Made by a program: the position numbers and the translations under genes
The notes under the pieces: generated by a model
Database searches by the model: none
Seen by the model: the letters and a program-made list of their open reading frames with translations, nothing else
Told to the model about the DNA's origin: nothing
Assembly (NCBI GenBank): GCA_000635535.1
Contig: JFMF01000162.1
Coordinates: 1 to 21,333, forward strand
Direction of reading: 5' to 3'
Length of the DNA stretch: 21,333 bases
Source: Prochlorococcus sp. scB243_496M6
Lineage (GTDB): Bacteria; Cyanobacteriota; Cyanobacteriia; PCC-6307; Cyanobiaceae
Shown: one piece after another, positions 1 to 9,137 of the stretch
Layout of the letters: every line of letters begins with the position of its first letter
Position numbering within the stretch: the stretch's first letter is position 1

Positions 1-216
1 CAGGCTGTCAGTGCTGCTTATTTAACAAGAGTAGTATCGAGTTCTTTGGCTGATTTTATGGCAATAACAAAAGGGGTAGAAGAACCTGATTTGGATTTTA
101 TAAAGAAAAATTCTGAGAAAATTGTTGAAAAAGCTTTTGAAAAAGAAAAAATAAATTGGAAAGGATTTATCTCTGATCTTAGAAAACCACTTATGAAACT
201 ATCTTTTAATTCATAA
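1..216 (+). CDS. 3' end of an unrecognised gene (partial)
   Basis: The frame is open from the first base of the window and stops at TAA 214-216, giving the last 71 residues of a protein whose start lies outside. I do not recognise the family. The tail is rich in Lys and Glu and looks mostly helical, with a hydrophobic stretch near ITKGVEEPDLDF and a Trp in NWKGF, and it ends in KLSFNS. No metal site, membrane segment or catalytic motif can be seen in this piece. It lies 11 bases before the manganese-binding protein gene on the same strand, so the two may share a transcript. That is inference from spacing only. Confidence 0.7.
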   Translation, partial: QAVSAAYLTRVVSSSLADFMAITKGVEEPDLDFIKKNSEKIVEKAFEKEKINWKGFISDLRKPLMKLSFNS

Positions 217-227
217 TCTTGGGTTGA

Positions 228-1136
228 ATGTTAAATATGAAAAAAAATATTTTTTTTTTAAGTTTGATACTTCTGCTTTCTATTGCTTCAGGCTCATGTA
301 AGAGAATATCAAATAAAAATGAAACTAAAGAAGTAATACTGGCAAGTTTCACTGTTTTGGCGGATATGATTAGCAATATTGCTAAAGATGATTTTATTGT
401 TAGATCAATAACTAAACCTGGTGTTGAAGTTCATGGCTACCAACCAACTCCAAGCGATCTGGTAAATGCCTCTAATGCTTTTGTTTTTATTGATAATGGA
501 TTTGGATTTGAATTATGGGCTGAAAAATTTGTTTCTAATTTAAAAGTTAAAAGAATTACTGTCGCGGAAGATTTGGATCCTATTTTTATCAGTGAAGATT
601 TTTACAAAGGGAAACCCAATCCTCATGCCTGGATTTCTCCAAAAAGAGGGATCCAATACGTAGATATTCTCGTGGATTCTTTGTCAGAATTGAGGCCATC
701 CAAAAGGACATTATTTGAAGAAAATGGAAGAATTTATAAAGATAAGCTATCTAAAATAGATAAAGAATTCTCACTTTTTATTAATAACTTAAATAAAGAC
801 AGGAAGTATCTAGTAAGTTGTGAAGGTGCTTTTTCGTATCTAACAAATGATTATGGATTAGAGGAAGTTTATTTGTGGCCAGTTAATGCTGAGAGTCAAA
901 TTACTCCTAAAAGAATGGCAAGAACAATCTCACTAGTTAAAGAAAAAAATGTTCCATCTGTATTTTGCGAAAGTACTGTAAGTAACGAATCTCAAATGGT
1001 TGTTGCAAACGAAACTGGGGCTAATTTTGGAGGAAATCTTTTTGTTGATTCATTATCTGATGATAGTGGGCCTGCTAGTTCATACATAACAATGCTCGAG
1101 CATAATTTGGATTTGATTAAAAAAGGACTTTTTTGA
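228..1136 (+). CDS. mntC: Manganese ABC transporter, substrate-binding lipoprotein (MntC-like)
   Basis: Periplasmic metal-binding protein of the cluster A-I family (ZnuA/PsaA/MntC), which passes metal to the MntAB transporter. Residues 5-23 are a hydrophobic signal ending in SGSC, so Cys24 is the likely lipid-modified residue. The expected ligands are present: His69 (VEVHGYQ), His133 (NPHAW), Glu199 (CEGAF) and Asp274 (FVDSLSD). Their spacing of 64, 66 and 75 residues matches PsaA and MntC. His-His-Glu-Asp is the manganese/iron set; zinc ZnuA proteins usually have a third His and a His-rich loop, both absent here. Cys198 and Cys247 sit where I recall MntC having a disulfide. ATG 228 is used; ATG 237 (MKKNIFF) is an equally plausible start. 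It is the first gene of a four-gene run. Confidence 0.9.
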   Translation: MLNMKKNIFFLSLILLLSIASGSCKRISNKNETKEVILASFTVLADMISNIAKDDFIVRSITKPGVEVHGYQPTPSDLVNASNAFVFIDNGFGFELWAEKFVSNLKVKRITVAEDLDPIFISEDFYKGKPNPHAWISPKRGIQYVDILVDSLSELRPSKRTLFEENGRIYKDKLSKIDKEFSLFINNLNKDRKYLVSCEGAFSYLTNDYGLEEVYLWPVNAESQITPKRMARTISLVKEKNVPSVFCESTVSNESQMVVANETGANFGGNLFVDSLSDDSGPASSYITMLEHNLDLIKKGLF

Positions 1137-1139
1137 ATT

Positions 1140-1904
1140 ATGGAAACAATCAATTATCAAAACTTTAGGATTGAGGCAGAGAATATTTGCGTAGATTACA
1201 ACGGTAAGGTGGCTTTGTATGATGCTAATTTAAGATTGCAACCTGGCCAGATTTGTGGGTTAGTAGGGATGAACGGGGCTGGTAAAACAACTTTCTTTAA
1301 TGCTTTAACTGGCTTTGTAAATATTTCAAAGGGAAAAATTAGGATAAATGGAGAGTCTGTAAGATCTGCTCAAAAAGATCAGACAATTGCTTATGTTCCT
1401 CAAAATGAGGGTATTGATAGTCAATTTCCAATAAGTGTTTGGGATGTAGTGATGATGGGAAGATATGGTTCGATGAATATTTTTAGGTGTCCTAGAGGGT
1501 CTGATGTTCAGGCGGTTAAAGATGCTATTGAAAGAGTTGATCTTACTGATCATTTATCTACACCTATTGGAAACTTATCTGGAGGTCAGAGAAAACGAAC
1601 TTTTTTAGCTAGAGCAATTGCGCAAAGAGCATCAATACTTCTTCTTGATGAGCCTTTTTCAGGTGTTGATATAAGAACTGAAAAACTTATCTCAGAATTA
1701 TTTATTCAATTTAAAAATGAGGGGAAAACCATATTATTATCAACGCACGATATGATTCATGTCCGTGAATTTTGTGATTTGGTTCTTTTAATAAATAAAA
1801 CTGTTGTAGCTTATGGTGAAACCTCTGAAGTGTTTACCCCTGAAAATATTACAACCACTTTTGGAGGGATCTCACCTGATTTCTTGTTCGGACCTGAATC
1901 CTAA
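1140..1904 (+). CDS. mntA: Manganese ABC transporter, ATP-binding protein (MntA-like)
   Basis: Cytoplasmic ATPase of the metal importer; it powers transport through the adjacent permease. All ABC motifs are intact and in order: Walker A GMNGAGKTT (43-51), Q-loop Gln88, signature LSGGQ (146-150), Walker B ILLLDE (166-171) and the switch His203 in STHD. At 254 residues it has the usual length for this family. The ATG lies three bases after the stop of the binding-protein gene, so the two are probably translationally coupled. Manganese specificity is inferred from the neighbouring binding protein, since the ATPase itself does not reveal the substrate. Confidence 0.92.
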   Translation: METINYQNFRIEAENICVDYNGKVALYDANLRLQPGQICGLVGMNGAGKTTFFNALTGFVNISKGKIRINGESVRSAQKDQTIAYVPQNEGIDSQFPISVWDVVMMGRYGSMNIFRCPRGSDVQAVKDAIERVDLTDHLSTPIGNLSGGQRKRTFLARAIAQRASILLLDEPFSGVDIRTEKLISELFIQFKNEGKTILLSTHDMIHVREFCDLVLLINKTVVAYGETSEVFTPENITTTFGGISPDFLFGPES

Positions 1905-1916
1905 ATTTTAATTTAT

Positions 1917-2789
1917 ATGGAGCTCTGTTATCTTTTAACTTTAGATTCATTTATTACAGATCCTTTAACTCATGACTTTATGAGAAAAGCACTTCTTATG
2001 AGTTCATTAGTTGCAGCTGTTTGTGGTTTTCTATCAAGTTATTTGACTCTTAAAGGATGGGCTTTAATGGGAGATGCAGTGTCACATTCGGTAATGCCTG
2101 GTGTTGTGGTTGCTTATGCATTAGGTCTTCCTTTCTCCTTAGGGGCATTTATTTTCGGAGTTGGTTCTGTAGCCTTGATAGGATTTATTAAGCAGAAATC
2201 TAGAGTTAAGGAAGATACTGTTATTGGATTGGTATTTACTGGATTTTTCGCTCTTGGAATAGTATTGGTTTCTAAGATTAAAAGTAATATTGATCTGCAC
2301 TCTATTCTTTTTGGTAGTCCATTAGGAATATCACTTTCAGATGTAAAACAAACAATATTCATTTCTTTATTGGTAGTAATCCTTTTATCAATTTTCAGAA
2401 AAGATTTAATGCTTTATTGTTTTGATCCTAGGCATGCAAAAACAGTTGGGATTAATGTATTTTTTCTTCATTATTTACTCCTCACATGCTTATCTTTGGC
2501 AGCTGTTGTGGGGTTGCAGTCTGTTGGAATTATTTTGGTAGTTGCAATGTTAATTACACCAGGGGCTACAGCATATTTACTTACGGATAAGTTTGATAAT
2601 ATGACAGTAATTTCAGTATTAAGTGCAATCATCTCAAGCCTTATAGGAATCTATGTTAGTTTTTGGTTTGATCTTGAAACAGGTGGATCAATTGTCTTGG
2701 CACAAACTTTTATATTTTTATTTGCTTTTTTATTCGCTCCAAGATACGGAATATTTAAGTTAAAGAAATTATTTGCTGGGTATAAATGA
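1917..2789 (+). CDS. mntB: Manganese ABC transporter, permease (MntB-like)
   Basis: Integral membrane subunit of the ABC-3 family (ZnuB/MntB). About eight or nine hydrophobic segments can be seen, for example near residues 25-43, 74-92, 100-119, 143-160, 183-220, 229-250 and 257-274. The family signature after the first helix, GDAVSHSVMPG (52-62), is present, as is the conserved LITPGATAYLL stretch (212-222). ATG 1917 is chosen because it keeps a short amphipathic N-terminus before the first helix; an internal ATG at 1980 is less likely. The last four bases overlap the next gene as ATGA, so the DUF4336 gene is almost certainly read from the same message. Confidence 0.9.
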   Translation: MELCYLLTLDSFITDPLTHDFMRKALLMSSLVAAVCGFLSSYLTLKGWALMGDAVSHSVMPGVVVAYALGLPFSLGAFIFGVGSVALIGFIKQKSRVKEDTVIGLVFTGFFALGIVLVSKIKSNIDLHSILFGSPLGISLSDVKQTIFISLLVVILLSIFRKDLMLYCFDPRHAKTVGINVFFLHYLLLTCLSLAAVVGLQSVGIILVVAMLITPGATAYLLTDKFDNMTVISVLSAIISSLIGIYVSFWFDLETGGSIVLAQTFIFLFAFLFAPRYGIFKLKKLFAGYK

Positions 2790-3958
2790 TTGTGGTGGAT
2801 AAAACTTTTAATAAAAAGTGGAATTGGTGGCCATTATTCCCCTTATATCCTTATGGGAAAAAGAATACAATTTTAAAAGAATTAATTCCTGATCAAATAT
2901 GGTCCTTGGAACAAATACAGGGACTTTATTATGTTGCGGTTCCAATAAGAATGACAGTAATAAAGGTTGATAATGGATTGATGCTAATAAATCCACTGCC
3001 TCCGACAAAAGAATTAGTAAATGAGTTAGAAAAATTAATTGCGATTCATGGCAAAGTAAAAACAATAATTCTACCGAGTGCCTCTGGACTAGAACATAAA
3101 ATTGGACTGCCAGCTCTTTCAAGAACTTTTAAAGATGCAGAAATTTGGCTTTGTCCTGGACAATGGAGTTTCCCCATAAATCTACCACTAGATTTCTTAG
3201 GAATTCCATCAAAAAGATCAAGAATACTGTTTGAGGAAGGTACTCCACATACAAACTATTTTAAATGGTCTTCATTAGGCCCTCTTAATCTAGGACTTGG
3301 AAGATATCAGGAGATAAGCTGTTTCCATTATCCTACGAAAACACTTCATGTAACAGACGCAATAGTTGGAATAGACTCCACTCCCCCTGAGATATTTGAT
3401 TTTGATCCAACTCCACTTCTTTTTCATTCTAGAGAGAGAGGTGATGAACCTTTGATTGACTCCATCGAACATAGAAAAAAAGGGTGGAAAAGGTTAGTCT
3501 TGTTTTCATCTTTTTTAAAACCAGGTAAATTAAATATTCCACCTTTAAAAAAAATATTTAAGTATTCATTCAAAAAAGATCTGAGGAATTGGAGATCTCA
3601 TTTCGGTATTTATCCCTTTTTATGGGATGAAGATTGGGAATCTTCTCTTGTTGAAATAATGGGTAAAGATACTCCTAAGATTCAAATTGCACCAGTTTTA
3701 CAGAAATTAATTTTTCCGCGTTCAAAAGAAGTTTTACTCAAATGGTTAGAAAATATCAAGTGTTTTGAAGATATGGAATATTTAATTCCAGCTCATTTTA
3801 CGGCCCCAATAAAATTTACAATAGAAGATTGTCAAAACTTAATTAATGAAATTAATTCCCAAAAGTGGGACAAACTTCCTGATGATAATAAATTTTTGAT
3901 GGGTTTATATAAAAAGTTGTTTGAACTAGGAATAATTCCTGAAGAAGTAAATCTTTAA
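2786..3958 (+). CDS. DUF4336 family protein, degenerate metallo-beta-lactamase-like
   Basis: A 390-residue soluble protein that I place in DUF4336, a family of unknown function found in cyanobacteria and plants. The N-terminal half reads like the beta-strands of a metallo-beta-lactamase fold: a VDNGLMLINP strand (61-70), then SGLEHKIG with His104 where that fold has its metal motif, VTDAIVG with Asp191, and IPAHFTAPI with His337 near the end. The classical HxHxDH cluster is not there, so full catalytic metal binding is doubtful. There is no signal peptide or membrane helix. The start overlaps the mntB stop by four bases, which suggests a role tied to metal uptake or homeostasis. That role is inference only. 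Confidence 0.75.
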   Translation: MIVVDKTFNKKWNWWPLFPLYPYGKKNTILKELIPDQIWSLEQIQGLYYVAVPIRMTVIKVDNGLMLINPLPPTKELVNELEKLIAIHGKVKTIILPSASGLEHKIGLPALSRTFKDAEIWLCPGQWSFPINLPLDFLGIPSKRSRILFEEGTPHTNYFKWSSLGPLNLGLGRYQEISCFHYPTKTLHVTDAIVGIDSTPPEIFDFDPTPLLFHSRERGDEPLIDSIEHRKKGWKRLVLFSSFLKPGKLNIPPLKKIFKYSFKKDLRNWRSHFGIYPFLWDEDWESSLVEIMGKDTPKIQIAPVLQKLIFPRSKEVLLKWLENIKCFEDMEYLIPAHFTAPIKFTIEDCQNLINEINSQKWDKLPDDNKFLMGLYKKLFELGIIPEEVNL

Positions 3959-3964
3959 AAACAA

Positions 3965-4300
3965 TTATTCTTCAATAGACATGTTCTCATCATTTTTAAG
4001 AGTTTGTTCCAGCTCTTTTCTTTGCTCCATTTGTCTTAAGAAATATCCTGTCATCATTGCAGAAGATAATAAATTAGCAATGTTGTCTTTTGAAGATGTT
4101 ATTTTTACATCAAATTGATCTGAAGGAAGCATTCCAAGAAGACCTTGAACATTATGTCTAATAATTTCTTGAATATCTTCACTAGCTGATTTTGCTACTC
4201 TTTGCAAAACTTCTGGAGATTGTTTTTGTAAATATTGGATTAAATCATTCTCATCGTTTGGATCATTATTTTCAGTAGCAAGAAATTCTGGATTAAACAT
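3965..4300 (-). CDS. DUF760 family protein
   Basis: A small 111-residue protein of the DUF760 family, conserved in cyanobacteria and plastid lineages and without a known reaction. Recognisable stretches are LIQYLQKQSPEVLQRVA (21-37), HNVQGLLGMLPSDQFDV and LLSSAMMTGYFLRQMEQR. The protein looks helical and soluble, with a charged, acidic tail. It converges with the DUF4336 gene, with only six bases between the two stop codons. It follows lepB on the same strand after 45 bases, so it may share the lepB message or use its own promoter in that gap. I see no catalytic residues that would allow a function to be proposed. Confidence 0.8.
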   Translation of the reverse strand: MFNPEFLATENNDPNDENDLIQYLQKQSPEVLQRVAKSASEDIQEIIRHNVQGLLGMLPSDQFDVKITSSKDNIANLLSSAMMTGYFLRQMEQRKELEQTLKNDENMSIEE

Positions 4301-4314
4301 TTCTACAACTTCAA

Positions 4315-4320
4315 GTTATA
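4315..4320 (-). promoter_or_regulatory. Possible -10 element for the DUF760 gene
   Basis: On the minus strand the 45-base gap after lepB contains TATAAC, a good match to a bacterial -10 box. Transcription would begin about eight bases before the DUF760 start codon. No convincing -35 box is visible, and AT-rich DNA makes chance matches common. Confidence 0.25.
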
Positions 4321-4345
4321 AAAACCCTACAACATTACGTACCCA

Positions 4346-4930
4346 TTAATCTAAATTATTAAGGGCAGGGAACCGAATAGGTCCAATTTTATTAAACGGC
4401 CAATACCTAAAAATAGCTTTACCAATAACTTTGTCATAGGGTAAAAATCCCCAAATATGTGAGTCCATACTGTTATTTCTATTATCTCCCATCACCCATA
4501 ATGATTCTTCCGGGACAATAAAAGGCCCTATAGAATAATTAATATTTTTGTCAAAAACGTAATTTTTTTGAGCGATATCATTTAAGTAAAGGTTACCGTC
4601 TCTTACTTCTACTTTGTCTCCAGGTATTCCAATTACTCTTTTTATTAGTGCAGTATCTGCTTCGTAACCAGCATTAATTAATTGTTCCGGAACTTTAAAA
4701 ACAACTATTTTATTTTTTAATTTTGAAAGATTTGATTTGGAAGTGATTTTGGGAGTTACTTTCTCAACAAGGATTTTATCTTGTATTTGGAGAGTTGGAA
4801 GCATTGAACCGGATGGGATCCATCTTGGCTCTATAACCTGCCATCGTATAATTAAAGCTATAGATATCCAGATTAAAAGATTTTTTAAATCCTTTAATAT
4901 TGAATTTCTCTTTTCTTGAGTTGTAGACAT
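4346..4930 (-). CDS. lepB: Signal peptidase I
   Basis: Membrane-anchored serine protease that removes signal peptides from exported proteins on the outer face of the membrane. One N-terminal transmembrane segment lies near residues 16-32. The Ser-Lys dyad is clear: Ser42 in SGSMLPTL (40-47) and Lys97 in ALIKRVIGIPGD. Box E, GDNRNNSMDS, spans 148-157. The 194 residues fit the short single-anchor cyanobacterial enzymes. The gene is divergent from menD across 50 bases and precedes the DUF760 gene on its own strand. The family and the active site are certain; which exported proteins it processes cannot be told from the sequence. Confidence 0.93.
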   Translation of the reverse strand: MSTTQEKRNSILKDLKNLLIWISIALIIRWQVIEPRWIPSGSMLPTLQIQDKILVEKVTPKITSKSNLSKLKNKIVVFKVPEQLINAGYEADTALIKRVIGIPGDKVEVRDGNLYLNDIAQKNYVFDKNINYSIGPFIVPEESLWVMGDNRNNSMDSHIWGFLPYDKVIGKAIFRYWPFNKIGPIRFPALNNLD

Positions 4931-4946
4931 GTTTTATTTAATTCAG

Positions 4947-4953
4947 TTATAAG
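4947..4953. promoter_or_regulatory. Possible shared -10 region between lepB and menD
   Basis: The 50-base divergent gap contains TTATAA, which is its own reverse complement. Read forward it gives TATAAG about 27 bases before the menD ATG; read backward it gives TATAAC about 16 bases before the lepB ATG. One core may therefore serve both directions. No clear -35 box is seen on either side. Confidence 0.3.
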
Positions 4954-4980
4954 GAAAATCCCAAAGCATTTATATAAATT

Positions 4981-6744
4981 ATGACATCATCTATTGAATG
5001 CAAAAATTTTCTTAGAAGTTTACAACTTTTGAATCTCTTAATAAAAATAGGAGTTCAAAATTTAATACTATGTCCAGGAAGTAGATCAGCACCACTAGCT
5101 ATAGCTGCTGGAGAATTAAATAAATTAGGACTGGTAAATATTTTTAATTCAATAGATGAGAGATCTGCGGGATTTCACTCTCTTGGGATTTCTGCTGCAT
5201 CAGGTGATCTTTCTTTAGTTATTACTACTTCTGGGACTGCTGTAAGTAACTTATTGCCAGCAGCAGTTGAGGCAGACCGATCTTGTAAAGGTATTATATT
5301 TCTTACTGCTGATAGACCCTTAAGATTAAAAGATTGTGGCGCTAATCAAACAGTAAATCAAGAAGATTTTTTGACTTCAGTCTGCAGAAGGGTTTTAAGT
5401 ACAAATCTAAATGGAATTCATGAAACACAAGAAAACGAAATCCTGAATTTAGTTCGAATTATTGAGAAACAAATATTAACTTCCCCTGGGCCTATTCATT
5501 TAAATATTCCTATTGATAAGCCTTTAGGTATTTCACTTTTAAATAAAAAAAATGTTTTAGAGGTTTTTGAAAGAATTTATTTAAAGAAAAAATATATATT
5601 TCAGGAAGTTGAAATTAAATCTGATAAAAACAAATTCTTAGAAATTTCAAAAAGTTTAAACTTAGATGAATCCGGCATTATTTTGGTAGGTCCCTATCAA
5701 GGTTCCATAAATGATTTAATTTCTTTCAATAAATCTTTAGAAAGATTGCAAGAAATTACTGGTTGGCCAGTATTTGCTGATCCTGTTTCAGGAGTCAATT
5801 CTGATTTGAGAGGATTAGTTGTGAATTGGGAATTAGTCTTAAGAAAAAATAAAAATTCAATAAATTGTCATCAACTTTTGAGGCTTGGCCCCATGTCATC
5901 TTCAATAGATTTGGAGAAATTTTTAAGAACTTTCGAAGGTATACAAATTCTTATAAAAGAAAAAAACTATAGAAAATTGGACCCAATAAAAAAATCATTT
6001 GAATATGATTTTGGGCTTTCAAATTTTACTGCTCTATTGATAAAAGAATTATCAATTAATGATAAAAACAAAAAGTCCCTTACGCCGTTAGCCAAAGATC
6101 TTATAGAGGAAGGTGAGCAAATTAAAGAAATTTTAAAAGAGAAAATTACTCAAGATAATCAAATTACTGAGTATAAGCTTGCAAACCTTGTCCCAAAACT
6201 TTGGCCAGCTGAAAATCCTATAATGCTCTCCGCAAGTAGCCCAATTAGAGATTGGCTCACATTTTCTGAGAATGGTACTTTAACAAGAAATTGTTTCAGC
6301 TTTAGGGGCGCTTCTGGTATAGACGGTACTTTATCCCTTGCATTAGGTATTTCTAGAATTAAAAATCCTCTACTTCTTGTAACTGGAGATTTGGCTTTTA
6401 TACATGATATAAACGGTTGGCTGATTGAAAATTCAATCGACATGAATTTAACAATTCTTCTAATAAATAATAATGGCGGAAATATATTTAATCGTATTTA
6501 TAAAAAAAATTTAAAAGAAGATGATTTAAAAAAACTGTTTCTTATGCCAAAAGAAATAAACTGGTCAAAACTCGCAGAGGGCTATCAGGTAAACTTTAAA
6601 AGTGCGTCAAATTTTAAAAAATTACGAGAGGCATTCGATTGGAGCATTTCTATCCAGAAATCTGTAATAATTAAAGTTGATGTTGACCCAGAAAATGAAA
6701 TTTGTGAAAAAAATGCCCTGCTAGAAAAAATAATTGGCAGTTAA
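4981..6744 (+). CDS. menD: SEPHCHC synthase (menaquinone/phylloquinone biosynthesis)
   Basis: Thiamine-diphosphate enzyme that joins 2-oxoglutarate to isochorismate, giving 2-succinyl-5-enolpyruvyl-6-hydroxy-3-cyclohexene-1-carboxylate, in the pathway to phylloquinone, the photosystem I quinone. It has the three-domain TPP layout. The N-terminal part has PGSRSAPL (32-39) and the cofactor-activating Glu60 in [11 protein letters not shown]. The C-terminal part has RGASGIDGT (442-450) and the TPP/Mg motif from Gly469-Asp470 to the Asn run at 496-498. The length of 587 residues is normal, perhaps slightly long. menB follows after 35 bases, so the two probably form one transcription unit. Confidence 0.94.
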   Translation: MTSSIECKNFLRSLQLLNLLIKIGVQNLILCPGSRSAPLAIAAGELNKLGLVNIFNSIDERSAGFHSLGISAASGDLSLVITTSGTAVSNLLPAAVEADRSCKGIIFLTADRPLRLKDCGANQTVNQEDFLTSVCRRVLSTNLNGIHETQENEILNLVRIIEKQILTSPGPIHLNIPIDKPLGISLLNKKNVLEVFERIYLKKKYIFQEVEIKSDKNKFLEISKSLNLDESGIILVGPYQGSINDLISFNKSLERLQEITGWPVFADPVSGVNSDLRGLVVNWELVLRKNKNSINCHQLLRLGPMSSSIDLEKFLRTFEGIQILIKEKNYRKLDPIKKSFEYDFGLSNFTALLIKELSINDKNKKSLTPLAKDLIEEGEQIKEILKEKITQDNQITEYKLANLVPKLWPAENPIMLSASSPIRDWLTFSENGTLTRNCFSFRGASGIDGTLSLALGISRIKNPLLLVTGDLAFIHDINGWLIENSIDMNLTILLINNNGGNIFNRIYKKNLKEDDLKKLFLMPKEINWSKLAEGYQVNFKSASNFKKLREAFDWSISIQKSVIIKVDVDPENEICEKNALLEKIIGS

Positions 6745-6779
6745 ATTTATCATTTTCTATTTTTGAATAATTAGATTTC

Positions 6780-7637
6780 ATGAAAGTATTACCTGGTAAA
6801 ACAACTTTAAATTGGTCAGAGTGCAAATCTTATGAGGATATATTGTTTCACAAATCAGATGAGGGAATTGCGAGAATTGCAATTAATCGGCCTGAAAAAA
6901 GAAATGCATTTAGGCCACAAACTGTAGATGAACTCATTGACGCATTTGATATCGTAAGAAATGATGAAACTATTGGCGTAGTTCTCTTTACAGGTGCGGG
7001 TCCTGACAAGAAAGGCATTTATTCTTTTTGCTCTGGAGGTGATCAAAGTGTAAGGGGTAAAAATGGGTATAAAAATGATGAAGGGAAGCAGAGATTAAAT
7101 GTACTTGAACTTCAAAGATTAATAAGAAGTTTGCCTAAAGTGGTTATTGCCTTAGTCCCCGGTTTTGCAATTGGAGGAGGACAGGTACTTCATTTAATTT
7201 GTGATCTCAGTATCGCTTCTGAAAATGCAATATTTGGTCAAACAGGCCCAAGAGTTGGTAGTTTTGATGCCGGTTTTGGATCTAGTTATCTAGCAAGGCT
7301 TGTTGGTCAAAGAAAAGCAAAAGAAATTTGGTTTTTATGTAGAAAATACAATTCCAAGGAAGCTCTTGAGATGGGCTTGATAAATGCAATTACAAAGATT
7401 GAAGAATTAGAAGCTGAGGGTGTAATCTGGGCAAGAGAGATTTTACGAAATAGTCCAACTGCTATTCGTATTCTTAAAGCTTCATTCAATGCGGAGAATG
7501 ATGGGATTGCGGGTATTCAGGAATTATCTGGATATACAACTCAATTATTCTATTCGACTGAAGAAGCCCAAGAAGGTAGAGATGCCTTTCTTGAAAAGCG
7601 TCCACCAGACTTCTCTGAATATAAGTGGACACCCTAG
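6780..7637 (+). CDS. menB: 1,4-dihydroxy-2-naphthoyl-CoA synthase
   Basis: Crotonase-fold enzyme that closes the naphthoate ring of O-succinylbenzoyl-CoA, downstream of MenD in phylloquinone synthesis. Visible family features are the N-terminal [10 protein letters not shown], the oxyanion-hole region [26 protein letters not shown] and the [20 protein letters not shown] segment. The Gly in QTGP is, from what I recall, the mark of bicarbonate-dependent type I enzymes such as E. coli MenB; type II enzymes carry an Asp there. The 285 residues equal the E. coli length, and the C-terminal [14 protein letters not shown] is typical. It sits directly after menD, with glgA 36 bases downstream. Confidence 0.95.
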   Translation: MKVLPGKTTLNWSECKSYEDILFHKSDEGIARIAINRPEKRNAFRPQTVDELIDAFDIVRNDETIGVVLFTGAGPDKKGIYSFCSGGDQSVRGKNGYKNDEGKQRLNVLELQRLIRSLPKVVIALVPGFAIGGGQVLHLICDLSIASENAIFGQTGPRVGSFDAGFGSSYLARLVGQRKAKEIWFLCRKYNSKEALEMGLINAITKIEELEAEGVIWAREILRNSPTAIRILKASFNAENDGIAGIQELSGYTTQLFYSTEEAQEGRDAFLEKRPPDFSEYKWTP

Positions 7638-7673
7638 TTTATTTTTCAAAAGAACTTTTTTAAATAATTATCA

Positions 7674-9125
7674 ATGAGAATTCTTCTTGCCGCTGCCGAA
7701 TGTGCTCCAATGATCAAAGTTGGAGGTATGGGAGATGTGGTTGGTTCGTTGCCTCCATCTTTGATAAAACTTGGTCACGATGTAAGGGTAATAATTCCAG
7801 GATATGGAAAATTGTGGAGTCTTTTAGAGGTATCGAATGAACCAGTATTTAGAGCAAACACAATGGGCACTGATTTTGCCGTATATGAAGCAAAACATCC
7901 CATTCATAATTATGTGATTTACCTAGTGGGACATCCAACATTTGACTCTGACCAAATATACGGAGGCGAAAATGAGGATTGGCGCTTTACATTTTTTGCT
8001 AGTGCCACTGCAGAATTTGCCTGGAATTGTTGGAAACCTCAAGTTCTCCATTGCCATGATTGGCACACTGGAATGATTCCTGTATGGATGCATCAGGACC
8101 CCGAAATTAGTACTGTCTTCACAATTCATAATTTAAAATATCAAGGCCCTTGGAGATGGAAACTAGAAAAAATGACTTGGTGTCCCTGGTATATGCATGG
8201 AGACCACACAATGGCTGCGGCAATGTTGTATGCAGATAGAGTAAATGCTGTTTCTCCGACTTATGCAGATGAAATTAAAACCCATGAATACGGGGAAAGT
8301 CTTGAAGGATTACTTAATTACATTTCAGGTAAATTAAGGGGAATTCTTAATGGCATAGATCTTGATGAATGGAATCCAGTAAAAGATCCAGTTTTGCCTG
8401 CAAAATTTAGCATTAAGAATTTAGAAAATAGGCTAGAAAATAAGAAAATTTTGCAGAGAGAAATGGGTCTCGAAGTTAATCCTAAAAAATATCTCCTAGG
8501 TATGGTTAGTAGGTTAGTTGATCAGAAAGGGGTTGACCTGCTTCTACAAGTTTCAAGAAGACTTTTAGCCTATACAGATTCTCAAATAGCTGTTTTAGGG
8601 ACTGGAGATAGATATTTAGAGTCTGGATTATGGCAACTGGCATTAGATTACCCAGGAAGATTTTCAGTATTTCTTACATATGATGATTCTTTATCAAGGC
8701 TTATATATGGCGGATCTGATGCATTCTTAATGCCCAGTAGATTCGAACCTTGTGGTATAAGCCAACTCCTGGCTATGAGGTATGGCTCTATACCAATAGT
8801 AAGGCGAGTTGGAGGTTTAGTTGATACAGTTTTACCTCATGATCCAGAAAATAATAGTGGAACAGGTTTCTGCTTTGATCGCTTTGAACCAATAGATTTC
8901 TATACTTCTTTAGTAAGGTCCTGGGAAGCCTTTAGGCATAAAGATAGTTGGGAATTACTTCAAAAAAGAGCTATGAGCCAAGAGTTTAGTTGGCAAAGAT
9001 CAGCTCTTGAATACGAAATTATGTATAAGGATGTTTGCGGAATAAAGGAACCATCACCAGATGTAGCAGAAGTTGAGAAATTTTCTTATGGACAATCAGC
9101 TGATCCATCTTTAAAAAAAGTGTGA
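7674..9125 (+). CDS. glgA: Glycogen synthase (ADP-glucose, GT5)
   Basis: Transfers glucose from ADP-glucose to the growing alpha-1,4-glucan, the carbon store used through the night. It has the two-domain GT-B fold. The N-terminal domain starts with the ADP-glucose lysine motif KVGG (Lys15-Gly18), followed by [11 protein letters not shown] near 95 and HCHDWHTG (126-133). The C-terminal domain has VSRLVDQKG (288-296), the catalytic region [10 protein letters not shown] around Glu358, and [11 protein letters not shown]. At 483 residues it is close to the usual bacterial length. There is a little extra Ser/Lys-rich tail. The start is ATG 7674; murF begins 12 bases after the stop. Confidence 0.95.
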   Translation: MRILLAAAECAPMIKVGGMGDVVGSLPPSLIKLGHDVRVIIPGYGKLWSLLEVSNEPVFRANTMGTDFAVYEAKHPIHNYVIYLVGHPTFDSDQIYGGENEDWRFTFFASATAEFAWNCWKPQVLHCHDWHTGMIPVWMHQDPEISTVFTIHNLKYQGPWRWKLEKMTWCPWYMHGDHTMAAAMLYADRVNAVSPTYADEIKTHEYGESLEGLLNYISGKLRGILNGIDLDEWNPVKDPVLPAKFSIKNLENRLENKKILQREMGLEVNPKKYLLGMVSRLVDQKGVDLLLQVSRRLLAYTDSQIAVLGTGDRYLESGLWQLALDYPGRFSVFLTYDDSLSRLIYGGSDAFLMPSRFEPCGISQLLAMRYGSIPIVRRVGGLVDTVLPHDPENNSGTGFCFDRFEPIDFYTSLVRSWEAFRHKDSWELLQKRAMSQEFSWQRSALEYEIMYKDVCGIKEPSPDVAEVEKFSYGQSADPSLKKV

Positions 9126-9137
9126 CTTAAATTCTTG

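Noticed and set aside
240..259. A8 and T10 runs at the start of mntC as a phase-variation switch
   Set aside because: The frame is intact, both candidate starts are in the same frame, and such runs are expected in a Lys/Phe-rich signal peptide in AT-rich DNA.
228..2789. Zinc (ZnuABC) transporter assignment
   Set aside because: The binding protein has Glu at the third ligand position and no His-rich loop, which fits manganese or iron better than zinc.
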